The position numbers were made by a program, and so were the translations under genes. Shown piece by piece: positions 42,801 to 50,975 of a DNA stretch of 64,000 nucleotides. Position 1 is the stretch's first letter, and each line of letters begins with the position of its first letter. The stretch spans positions 62,001 to 126,000 of the forward strand of contig NZ_JAJMOX010000008.1 of assembly GCF_020991455.1 (NCBI RefSeq). The letters are read 5' to 3'. The notes below the pieces were generated by a model that worked only from the letters and a program-made list of their open reading frames with translations, did no database searches and was not told the origin of the DNA. This DNA comes from Flavobacterium sp. JAS. GTDB lineage: Bacteria; Bacteroidota; Bacteroidia; Flavobacteriales; Flavobacteriaceae.

Positions 42801-44045
42801 ATGAATCTATTTAACGAAGTTCTTGCTGCCAAAAAACAGCTTGAAAATGTAGTTGCTGCTACTCCACTCACACAAAATTTGAATCTTTCGGAAGAATTTA
42901 AATCTACTATTTTATTAAAAAGAGAAGATTTACAAATTGTGCGGTCATACAAAATCAGAGGCGCTTACAACAAAATCTCTTCGTTAAATGATGCCGAAAA
43001 AGCTATCGGAATTGTTTGCGCAAGTGCCGGAAATCACGCTCAGGGCGTGGCTTATTCCTGTCATCTTTTGCAGATAAAAGGCAAAATCTACATGCCAAAA
43101 ACAACTCCAAAGCAAAAAGTAAAACAAGTACAATTATTCGGGAAATCATTTGTCGAAATCGTTCTTATCGGAGATACTTTTGACGATGCTTATGCTTCGG
43201 CTACAGCCGATGCCATTGAAAATCATAAAATCTTTATCCATCCTTTTGACGATGAAAAAGTTATTGCAGGTCAGGGAACTGTCGGATTAGAAATTCTGGA
43301 AAACTATAAAGAACCTATCGATTATGTTTTTGTTCCGATTGGCGGCGGCGGACTCGCTTCCGGTTTATCTGAAGTTTTTAAACATTTAAGTCCGAATACA
43401 AAAATTATTGGCGTTGAACCAAAAGGTGCTCCTTCGATGAAAACTTCGATCGAAGAAAATAAAAACACCCCATTAACCACGATCGATAAATTTGTAGATG
43501 GTGCAGCTGTAAAACAAGTTGGTGATAAGACTTTTGAAATTTGCCGTTATAATTTAGAAGATATCGTTCTGGTTCCCGAAGGAAAAGTTTGTACCACGAT
43601 CTTGCGTTTATATAACGAAGAAGCAATGGTTGTAGAACCTGCAGGTGCATTGACAATTGCAGCTTTAGATTTTTATAAGGATAAAATAAAAGGTAAAACG
43701 GTCGTTTGCGTTGTAAGCGGAAGTAATAACGACATTGAAAGAACTGCCGAAATAAAAGAACGTTCTTTATTATATGAAGGCTTAATGCATTATTTCATGA
43801 TTCAGTTTCCGCAGCGTCCGGGAGCTTTAAAAGAGTTTGTAAACAATATTTTAGGTCCTGATGATGATATTACTTATTTTCAATTTGCCAAGAAAAACAG
43901 TCGTGAAGTAGGTTCTGTAGTCGTTGGATTAGAATTGAAAAATAAAAAAGATATTCTGGCTATTAAAATGAATATGACCAAAAATGGTTTTGAGTTTCAA
44001 TACCTAAATGACAATCAGGATTTGTTCACGCAATTAATTGGATAA
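42801..44045 (+). CDS. ilvA: Threonine ammonia-lyase (threonine deaminase)
   Basis: A 414-residue PLP enzyme that converts threonine to 2-oxobutanoate, the committed step of isoleucine synthesis. The N-terminal catalytic domain has LLKREDLQIVRSYKIRGAYNKI with Schiff-base K51, ASAGNHAQGVA, and PIGGGGLASGL. The C-terminal part (about 335-414, YFMIQFPQRPGALKEFVNNIL) is one ACT-like regulatory domain, the short form of biosynthetic enzyme that can bind isoleucine. It is preceded by the Ile-rich leader and terminator, which predicts attenuation. No ilvBCD genes are downstream; the gene stands alone and ends at a strong terminator. A catabolic role is less likely given the leader. Confidence 0.92.
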   Translation: MNLFNEVLAAKKQLENVVAATPLTQNLNLSEEFKSTILLKREDLQIVRSYKIRGAYNKISSLNDAEKAIGIVCASAGNHAQGVAYSCHLLQIKGKIYMPKTTPKQKVKQVQLFGKSFVEIVLIGDTFDDAYASATADAIENHKIFIHPFDDEKVIAGQGTVGLEILENYKEPIDYVFVPIGGGGLASGLSEVFKHLSPNTKIIGVEPKGAPSMKTSIEENKNTPLTTIDKFVDGAAVKQVGDKTFEICRYNLEDIVLVPEGKVCTTILRLYNEEAMVVEPAGALTIAALDFYKDKIKGKTVVCVVSGSNNDIERTAEIKERSLLYEGLMHYFMIQFPQRPGALKEFVNNILGPDDDITYFQFAKKNSREVGSVVVGLELKNKKDILAIKMNMTKNGFEFQYLNDNQDLFTQLIG

Positions 44046-44049
44046 AAGC

Positions 44050-44085
44050 AAAAGGCTGTCTGAAATCAGAATCAGACAGCCTTTA
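44050..44085 (+). terminator. ilvA terminator
   Basis: AAAGGCTGTCTG pairs with CAGACAGCCTTT around a ten-base loop, five bases after the ilvA stop. It may also act on the convergent GH30 gene. Confidence 0.85.
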
Positions 44086-44127
44086 AATTCAAATATAAAA
44101 TTACTAATTGAATTCTAAATTTGTAAA

Positions 44128-46539
44128 CTATTGTTTCAGGATTTTTTTAGAATAAGAACCTTTACTATCGTTTATTCTAACAATATAAAGTCCTTTTGGC
44201 AATCTTGAAATTTCAATTTGAGATTGATTTCCTTTTTCAAAATTCACGGCTTTTTTCAAAACAGTTTGTCCTGTCACAGAAAATAATTCAACCATTCCCG
44301 CTCCTTGATGATTCGTGTCAATTTTTAAATATTCATTTGTAGCATTGATATAAACAAGCATATCATTTTGGTTTTCAATTTCAGTTGGAACAGCTTTTAC
44401 TGATGCGCTTTTTCCGGCAACTGTTTCAACTTGTACAAATTGCCATTGTTGATTTAATCCGCTGGTATATGCCCAAACTTGAATATTAGCTCCGTTTGCA
44501 GTTGAAACATTTTCAACATCCAGAGATTTTCCGCTATTTAGATTTATGATTTTATAATAACCACCGCCAAGACTTGTAACCGTCCATTTGAAGTCATTTG
44601 TAGCTGCGAATGTTTTTTGCTGCACTTTTAATCCATCAGCAGTTCCATTATTTTCCGGAGCAAGATACATTCCGGTCGATTTTACAATGATGTAAAAATT
44701 ACCACTTCCGTCAGGAACAAATTTCCAACGCTGATTACTTCCTCCACCATTCGTAATATCGTATTGCTGAATACGTCCTCCGCTCGTAGTTGAATTATCT
44801 GCAACGTCTAATCCTTTATTGCTGTTTCTTGAAATAATATTGTAATAACCCGGATAAGTCGATGATGAAGCTGTAACAGTAATTGTGCTTGTTGCTGTTT
44901 TCGATCCGTCAACTGTTGTAACTGTAATAGTCGCCGTACCAGCAGAAATTCCAGATACTAAACCTGTAGCATTTACAGAAGCTACAGCCGAGTTGCTTGA
45001 GCTCCATGTTACGTTTTTGTTTGTTGCATTACTTGGCGCAACTGTCGCTGTTAACTGTGTTGAACCTCCCGCCGAAATCGAAGCTGAAGTTGGACTAACA
45101 CCTACTCCCGTTACTGCAACCGGAGCAGTTGTTGCCCAATTAAATGTAACAGCTGATGAAGCCGGAACGGTGTAATCAAATGCTGATGATCCCGAAACAA
45201 CTTTAATAGTATTTGCTGATCCTGAATTATAGATAACAAGCGAAATAGATCCGTCAGGATTTTTAAATCCAGCAGAAACAATTGAACCGTTTGTACTTGA
45301 AGAAGAAATTCTTAAAGCTCCTGGTTTTACAAATTTTGAGATTTGACCAATAATATAATACGCTACATTTTTAGTATAACTTGTACTATTGTTAACCGTT
45401 ATAGCACCCAAACAAGTATTGCATCCGCCGGGAGTACGCGGTCCTAAACCTGAGTTGTTTGCAGCATTCCACTCCAGAACAGTTTTTGACCAGTTATTAG
45501 TACTTCCAATAACGACGTTTTGCATGTGCCAGCCAAAATCTCCGCTAAAGCTTCCGCCTGATCCTGTGTATTGTTCTGTAAAATAAACATTTTTATTGGT
45601 TGCATTTCTTACTGTCGACATTGCCGAGATATTTCCTAAATACAAATGAAATGCCGCGCCATCAACATAACTGCTATTGTTTAAAACATCAATAGGATAA
45701 GCTGTATTGTCGCAATTGTGATCAAAAGCTATAATTTTAGTTCCGCCATATCCGGCCGCAGCCATTTGTGGTCCAAGTTGTTGATTAATAAAGTTCTTTT
45801 GTTCTGTTGAATTCATCAACATACTTGGTTCGTTATTTGGATTTTCAGGCTCGTTTTGAGGTGTGATTCCCCAAATAGAAATTCCCTGCGCCGCCATAGC
45901 ATCAAAATACTTCACAAAATATTTGGCGTAAGCGGCATAATATTGTGTTTGCAAACTTCCGCCGACCCACGAACCGTTGGTTTTCATCCAGCGTGGTGCT
46001 GACCAGGGTGTTGCTAATATTTTTATGTTTGGATTAATTAATTGAATCTTTTTTATAATCGGAATCAAATAGGTTAAATCTGGTCCGTTTAAACTAAAGT
46101 TATTCATATTTACGTCTCCCGAAGTTTCGTTATAACTATACGAAGAACTGCTTAAATCTGAAGCTCCAATACTAATACGAATCACGCTGGCATTTAAACC
46201 TGTAGTAGGATTGTACAAATCATTTAATAACTGATTTTGCTGTGTTGTGGCCATTCCACTAATCACTTCGCAGCTTCCTTCGGTAAGCGTATAACCAAAT
46301 CCATCCATGGTTTGGTAAGTTGTTCCGGCATTAACAGTTACCATTGAAGGATTCGATCCTGAATTAGCAATAAAGCTCACAGTGCCTTGCTGTTGCAATA
46401 GTTTCGTCTGATCTCCCGAGGTTATCCATGGAGTAACGGTTTGAGCATTTACTTTAGTAATAAACAAAAGCAGTATAATGACCTTTATCATTATTGTAGC
46501 TTTCATTCGGTTTTTAGGTTTTTGGGTAGTTTTGTGCAT
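44128..46539 (-). CDS. Secreted GH30 glycoside hydrolase with Ig-like, ricin-type lectin and T9SS sorting domains
   Basis: An 803-residue multidomain enzyme. A signal sequence lies at about 13-32 (ending KVNAQ); the true start may be 46506 or 46539. GH30 domain about 55-455, with acid/base E230 (WGITPQNEPENPNN) and nucleophile E322 (VYFTEQYTGSGG). GH30 members cleave beta-1,6-glucan, glucosylceramide or xylan. A bacterial Ig-like (Big_2) domain lies at about 475-558, and a ricin-type trefoil with Q-x-W repeats (NQRWKFV, NQQWQFV) at about 565-705. A T9SS type A tail follows at about 730-803 (VELFSVTGQTVLKK ... LPKGLYIVRINDSKGSYSKKILKQ). The signals predict export by T9SS to the surface or medium. 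No SusCD neighbours it. Confidence 0.93.
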   Translation of the reverse strand: MHKTTQKPKNRMKATIMIKVIILLLFITKVNAQTVTPWITSGDQTKLLQQQGTVSFIANSGSNPSMVTVNAGTTYQTMDGFGYTLTEGSCEVISGMATTQQNQLLNDLYNPTTGLNASVIRISIGASDLSSSSYSYNETSGDVNMNNFSLNGPDLTYLIPIIKKIQLINPNIKILATPWSAPRWMKTNGSWVGGSLQTQYYAAYAKYFVKYFDAMAAQGISIWGITPQNEPENPNNEPSMLMNSTEQKNFINQQLGPQMAAAGYGGTKIIAFDHNCDNTAYPIDVLNNSSYVDGAAFHLYLGNISAMSTVRNATNKNVYFTEQYTGSGGSFSGDFGWHMQNVVIGSTNNWSKTVLEWNAANNSGLGPRTPGGCNTCLGAITVNNSTSYTKNVAYYIIGQISKFVKPGALRISSSSTNGSIVSAGFKNPDGSISLVIYNSGSANTIKVVSGSSAFDYTVPASSAVTFNWATTAPVAVTGVGVSPTSASISAGGSTQLTATVAPSNATNKNVTWSSSNSAVASVNATGLVSGISAGTATITVTTVDGSKTATSTITVTASSSTYPGYYNIISRNSNKGLDVADNSTTSGGRIQQYDITNGGGSNQRWKFVPDGSGNFYIIVKSTGMYLAPENNGTADGLKVQQKTFAATNDFKWTVTSLGGGYYKIINLNSGKSLDVENVSTANGANIQVWAYTSGLNQQWQFVQVETVAGKSASVKAVPTEIENQNDMLVYINATNEYLKIDTNHQGAGMVELFSVTGQTVLKKAVNFEKGNQSQIEISRLPKGLYIVRINDSKGSYSKKILKQ

Positions 46540-46933
46540 AGTTTTTTAGTTTTTTGATAATTTAATTTTTCTCATTTTTTAAGATTAATTTTATTAATAC
46601 ATATCAATATTATGTTAATTTTAATTAAAATGGCAATATTTCAACTTTACAAATACACATCAAATCGAAAATTTTCCTTTACAAAAACTTATCTATCATT
46701 TCTGCAAATACCTGTTTTTCAATAAATTAAAACACAAAAACTAATCAAAATCTTACTTAATTTTTACAGAAATGTAAAACAACCTATAATTTAGGCGTTA
46801 ATTGTGGAAATCGAGCCGAAAAATTAACCGTTGAAGATAATTTACTTTAGATAAAATAATCCTAAAATGATAAATATCAGAAAACATAAACAATCATATA
46901 TCGTATTTTTGCAGTTCATTATACAGATAAAAC
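46540..46933. other. 394-base gene-free divergent region between the GH30 gene and the globin
   Basis: A/T-rich. It holds a -7 element TATTTTTG at 46904-46911, 23 bases before the globin start. I see no palindrome or repeat, and no exact TAnnTTTG close to the GH30 start. Confidence 0.5.
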
Positions 46934-47344
46934 ATGGCAACTCTTAAAGATATTTCAAACCTCGAGGATATAAAATTAATGGTCAATACTTTTTATGACA
47001 ATGTTAGAAAAGACGATCTTCTTGGTCCAATTTTCAATGATAAACTACAAGATCGCTGGGCAGAGCATTTAGAAAAAATGTACGGCTTTTGGCAAACTAT
47101 TTTGTTCGATGTTCGTGCTTATTCGGGAAGTCCATTTCCTCCGCACAAACAATTACCGGTAGATAAATCTCATTTTGATCGTTGGATTGAAATTTTTAAT
47201 ACTACAATTGACACCATATTTTCAGGACCTATTACGGAAGAAGCTAAAATGCGCGCCACGAATATGGCTTTTATGTTCAATCACAAAATTGAATATTTTA
47301 GAAATGCCGAAAACGAACTTCGAAATGCATCAGGTAAATCTTAA
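46934..47344 (+). CDS. Group III truncated haemoglobin
   Basis: A 136-residue globin with the trHb group III pattern: IKLMVNTFYDNVRKDDLLGPIFN at the start, then DRWAEHLEKMYGFWQTILF, and GSPFPPHKQLPVDKSHFDRWIEIF with the candidate proximal histidine in SHFDRW. Group III truncated globins bind O2 or NO with hindered access; roles in NO or reactive-oxygen handling have been suggested. The gene is short and complete, has its own -7 element, and is followed by an unknown secreted protein gene. Confidence 0.9.
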   Translation: MATLKDISNLEDIKLMVNTFYDNVRKDDLLGPIFNDKLQDRWAEHLEKMYGFWQTILFDVRAYSGSPFPPHKQLPVDKSHFDRWIEIFNTTIDTIFSGPITEEAKMRATNMAFMFNHKIEYFRNAENELRNASGKS

Positions 47345-47441
47345 AAAATATTGAGCAATTAAATTGGATACTATTTTTAATTAAATAAATTTGATTGAAT
47401 AAATACAGTTAAAAGCCTCAATCAAAACCAACCTATTTAAG

Positions 47442-47888
47442 ATGAAAAAAGTTATCCTGTTCTTTACAATCTGTTTCTCTTTTTTAAACCATTTAAACGC
47501 ACAATCTCAAACTCCGGTTTCTAATTTATACAAAGGAACTATTGACGGAAAAACACCAATAACTGTTTATATTAAAACAGAAGAAAGCCCTTGTACGGCT
47601 GAATTAATGTTTACCTCAATGTATCGCTACAATAAATCAAACAAATGGATTCAAATTTACCCTACGCAGAACAAAAAGGTTGAAAATGAATTTGTAATGG
47701 TCGAACATGGTTTCAGCGGTGTTTTAATTTTAAAGAAAACCGGAAATACTTTTACAGGATTATGGATTAGTCCTGACACTCAAAAGCAGTTAAAAGTTGA
47801 TTTAAAAGAAGTTTCAATGACAAAAAAAGAGATTGAAAGCTTCGAGAAGACAATGGAAAAAGTCAATTACGAGAATAATGACTGCTAA
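47442..47888 (+). CDS. Secreted protein of unknown function
   Basis: A 148-residue protein with a signal peptide (about 1-21, ending HLNAQ). The mature sequence is a small beta-rich domain: YKGTIDGKTPITVYIKTEESPC, YRYNKSNKWIQIYPTQN, VMVEHGFSGVLILKKTGNTFTGLWISPD, then a K/E-rich end. The G-x-I-x-x-K-x-x-I-T-V-Y start is seen in small exported Flavobacterial proteins but the family is not recognised. It may form a unit with the globin 97 bases upstream. Confidence 0.68.
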   Translation: MKKVILFFTICFSFLNHLNAQSQTPVSNLYKGTIDGKTPITVYIKTEESPCTAELMFTSMYRYNKSNKWIQIYPTQNKKVENEFVMVEHGFSGVLILKKTGNTFTGLWISPDTQKQLKVDLKEVSMTKKEIESFEKTMEKVNYENNDC

Positions 47889-48027
47889 AATTTTCTCTTT
47901 ACTGCCTGTTCTTTAAAATCTATAAAAACGCAATAAAAATTCATTTCGAACAAAAAAATTGTTACGAATAGCAAAAAATAGCGTCTTAAATTCGTAATTT
48001 TACATTCTAATCTACAACGTTTTCGAA

Positions 48028-49785
48028 ATGAATGCAAGTATTGAAACAAACCCGTTATTAGAGCGATTGCCTAAACATTTAAAGCAATTTATTAAACCTC
48101 AGGATTATAGTGATTATACTCCGATTAATCAGGCGGTTTGGCGCTACGTAATGCGTAAAAATGTAGATTATTTATCAAAAGTGGCACATAACTCCTATTT
48201 GGATGGTTTGAAAAAAACCGGAATCGAAATTGATTCTATTCCAAGTATGTACGGGATGAACCGTATTCTGACTGAAATTGGCTGGGCTGCTGTTGCTGTT
48301 GACGGATTTATTCCGCCAAATGCTTTTATGGAATTTCAGGCTTATAATGTCTTAGTTATTGCATCAGATATTCGTCAATTAGAACATATCGAATATACGC
48401 CTGCACCGGATATTATTCACGAAGGTGCCGGTCACGCTCCTATTATTGCCAATCCTGAATATGCTGAATATTTGCGTCGTTTTGGAGAAATTGGCTGTAA
48501 AGCGATTTCATCACACAAAGATTATCAAATGTATGAGGCGATTCGATTGCTTTCTATTTTGAAAGAAGCCGAAGACACTCCGCAGGAAAAAATAGACGAA
48601 GCAGAAAAAGCGGTTGCTGATTTGCAAAACAATATGGGCGAATTGTCTGAGATGGCTCAAATTCGAAATCTACATTGGTGGACGGTTGAATATGGTTTGA
48701 TTGGAACGGTTGAAAACCCAAAAATATATGGTGCCGGATTACTTTCTTCTATTGGCGAAAGTGCCTGGTGCATGACGGATAATGTGAAGAAAATACCTTA
48801 TGATATCTCGGCAGCAAATCAAAATTTTGATATTACAAAGTTACAACCTCAACTTTATGTCACACCAAACTTTTCTTATTTGAGTTTAATCTTAGAAGAG
48901 TTTGCTAATAAAATGGCTTTAAGAACCGGAGGACTTTCGGGAATTCAGAAACTGATTCACTCGAATGCTTTGGGAACTATTGAATTGAGTACAGGTTTAC
49001 AAGTTTCAGGAGTTTTCACCAATGTAATTGAAGACGAGGGAAAACCTGTTTATATTCAAACTACCGGGAAAACGGCTTTATCGTATCGTGAAAAAGAATT
49101 GGTTGGACACGGAACTCTAACACATCCGCATGGATTTGGAAGTCCGATTGGGAAACTGAAAGGCTTTAATTTGGCAATTGAAGATATGAGTCCGAAGGAT
49201 TTACAAGCGTATTCTATTGTTGAAAACGAAACCGTAAAACTGGAGTTTGAAGGTAATATTATTGTTAAAGGTGAAATCATTACAGGTTCAAGAAACCTGC
49301 ATGGAGAAATTATCCTGATCAGTTTTAGAAATTGTACAGTTACTCATGGCGAAACGATTTTGTTTCAGCCTGAATGGGGAAATTATGATATGGCAATTGG
49401 TAAAAAAGTGGTTTCTGCTTTTTCCGGTCCAGCCGATGTGAATAGTTTTGATCTGATTAATACTGTTCCGAAAACTACTACTATCAAAGCAAAACATACA
49501 ACTGAACGTGATGATTTAGAAGTTCTATATCAAACCGTTCGTATGATTAGAGAAAATAAAGATTCTAAATCTGAACTAAAATCAGTGTTTCATAAACTGA
49601 AAGAAAATCATTCTAACGATTGGTTGCTAACTATTGAAATTGCGGAACTTTTGAAGGGCTCAAATGAAGATCAGCTTTTACAGGAAGTCTTGGTTCACTT
49701 AGATCAATTAAAGGTTAAACGTCCAGAAGTGGCACATTTAATTGCCGGCGGATTGGATTTAATTTTTGATAAAGAAGCGGTTTAA
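48028..49785 (+). CDS. phhA: Aromatic amino acid (phenylalanine-4-) hydroxylase, long form
   Basis: A 585-residue enzyme. The catalytic core (about 30-330) is that of iron- and pterin-dependent hydroxylases, which turn phenylalanine into tyrosine. QAVWRYVMRKN and MNRILTEIGWAAVAVDGFIPPNAF lead to the iron site PDIIHEGAGHAPII, with H131 and H136 and a later glutamate as ligands. Bacterial PhhA is usually about 260-300 residues. Here about 250 more follow (VFTNVIEDEGKPVYIQ to the end). The long form occurs in Bacteroidetes, and the extension has no motif I can name. No pcd (pterin dehydratase) gene is adjacent. Confidence 0.87.
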   Translation: MNASIETNPLLERLPKHLKQFIKPQDYSDYTPINQAVWRYVMRKNVDYLSKVAHNSYLDGLKKTGIEIDSIPSMYGMNRILTEIGWAAVAVDGFIPPNAFMEFQAYNVLVIASDIRQLEHIEYTPAPDIIHEGAGHAPIIANPEYAEYLRRFGEIGCKAISSHKDYQMYEAIRLLSILKEAEDTPQEKIDEAEKAVADLQNNMGELSEMAQIRNLHWWTVEYGLIGTVENPKIYGAGLLSSIGESAWCMTDNVKKIPYDISAANQNFDITKLQPQLYVTPNFSYLSLILEEFANKMALRTGGLSGIQKLIHSNALGTIELSTGLQVSGVFTNVIEDEGKPVYIQTTGKTALSYREKELVGHGTLTHPHGFGSPIGKLKGFNLAIEDMSPKDLQAYSIVENETVKLEFEGNIIVKGEIITGSRNLHGEIILISFRNCTVTHGETILFQPEWGNYDMAIGKKVVSAFSGPADVNSFDLINTVPKTTTIKAKHTTERDDLEVLYQTVRMIRENKDSKSELKSVFHKLKENHSNDWLLTIEIAELLKGSNEDQLLQEVLVHLDQLKVKRPEVAHLIAGGLDLIFDKEAV

Positions 49786-50150
49786 TGGTTTTGCCACGAA
49801 GGCACTAAGACGCTAAGTTTTTTATTATTTCACGCAGATTTTGCTGATTTGAGCTGATCTATGTGGATTTTTTAATCTCGCAAAATTTTTCTACAATCTT
49901 GTCATTTCGAGGGACGAGAAATCTCCATGAGAAGCTCGACAAAGATTGGATTCTCGTTGCGGAGTTACTTGCGGAGATTTCTCGTTCCTCGAAATGACAA
50001 ACAGTACGATTAATCTTTACTTTAATAAAACTTTGCAACTCTGCGTCTTTGCGAGATTCTTTTTATGCATATTTTAAATCATTTTAATCCTTTATCTGTG
50101 GCAAAAAAACCTTTGAACCTTTGTCGCTATGAACCTTTGAACCTCCTCCC
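49786..50150. repeat. 365-base repeat region with a 102-base palindrome (GTCATTTCG family, copy P2)
   Basis: TTGTCATTTCGAGGGACGAG, continuing AAATCTCC (49899-49926), mirrors the arm ending at 50000, with the same ends as copy P1 at 25289-25388. On both sides lie pieces reading GCCACGAAGGCACTAAGACGC (49793-49813) and GCGTCTTTGCGAGATT (50043-50058), with CCTTTGAACCTTTG (50110-50123) after them. A nested set of intergenic repeats; no gene. Confidence 0.75.
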
Positions 50151-50780
50151 CTACAATTTCAAATCCTGATTCAACTCTTTCTCTGATTCGATCGTTTTTC
50201 CGTTGTATTGTAATTTCCAGCCCATTGAATTTGTCAGGATTAAGATTTTAGACAATTCACTAATCAATCTGTTTTGAGCGTTGGTTTTTAAAGTAGAATT
50301 TTCGATTTTCTTAGCCAGATTTGCTTTAACCGATTTGTTGATTTTATTGTAATCGTCTCCCGTAAACGGATTCAGTTTGCTTTGTTCTACATCATAAAAC
50401 TGAATATCAGGATTGATCGTGATTTCTTCTTTTGGGATATTAAGAATCGTGATTGTTTTGTTTTTTTCGTCGATGTCGTATTTCATTTTATGCAAATCAT
50501 ACGCAACCGTAACATTCGCATTGACAACAACAAGTGCTTTCTTTTCGAAAGAAACCATGTCCATTAAATATTTCTCCTGATTTTTATAGGTGATCACTTC
50601 CGAAAAATGACCTTCAGTGACAACCAATTTTCCAACATTCAGGATTTGCTGCTGGATCAAATTGGTGTTATAATCGATTGTAGAATCATCGTCTTTTTTG
50701 AACTGACAATATTTGAAAGCCAAAACGACCAAAAGTACGACTGAACCTAAAACTATAATTCTTTTTATTAAATTTTGCAT
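50151..50780 (-). CDS. DUF4230 domain-containing protein
   Basis: A 209-residue protein with a membrane anchor or signal at about 7-25 (IIVLGSVVLLVVLAFKYCQF). The rest runs QQILNVGKLVVTEGHFSEVITYKNQ, KKALVVVNANVTVAYDLHKMKYDIDEKNKTITILNIPKEEI, NPDIQFYDVEQSKLNPF and a helical end. This is the DUF4230 pattern of a membrane-anchored beta domain. Its function is unknown. It lies on the same strand as tamA/tamB but 200 bases away from tamA, with palindromic DNA between, so an operon is not clear. Confidence 0.85.
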   Translation of the reverse strand: MQNLIKRIIVLGSVVLLVVLAFKYCQFKKDDDSTIDYNTNLIQQQILNVGKLVVTEGHFSEVITYKNQEKYLMDMVSFEKKALVVVNANVTVAYDLHKMKYDIDEKNKTITILNIPKEEITINPDIQFYDVEQSKLNPFTGDDYNKINKSVKANLAKKIENSTLKTNAQNRLISELSKILILTNSMGWKLQYNGKTIESEKELNQDLKL

Positions 50781-50825
50781 TCCATTAATTTATTAGACCA
50801 ATTTACAAAATGTGAATTAAAGTTT

Positions 50826-50951
50826 GCCACGAATTTCACTAATTTTCACTAATTCTTTATGCACATAAAAATCAATTTCACGAATTAAAATTTGTGAAAT
50901 TGAATATTATACGCAAAGTATGTATTAGTGCAAATTCGTGAAATTCGTGGC
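50826..50951. repeat. Palindromic repeat downstream of tamA (GCCACGAATTTCAC type)
   Basis: GCCACGAATTTCACTAATTT (50826-50845) mirrors GTGAAATTCGTGGC at the other end, with inner AATTTCACGAATT/AAATTTGTGAAATT copies. It is related to the element at 42703-42785 and may end the tamB-tamA transcript. Confidence 0.75.
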
Positions 50952-50975
50952 GAAAAAAAATCGTGGCAAAAAAAA

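Noticed and set aside
44885..45175. Plus-strand 96-residue frame inside the GH30 gene
   Set aside because: It mirrors the Ig-like region of the real minus-strand gene; V/A/T-rich composition comes from the opposite strand.
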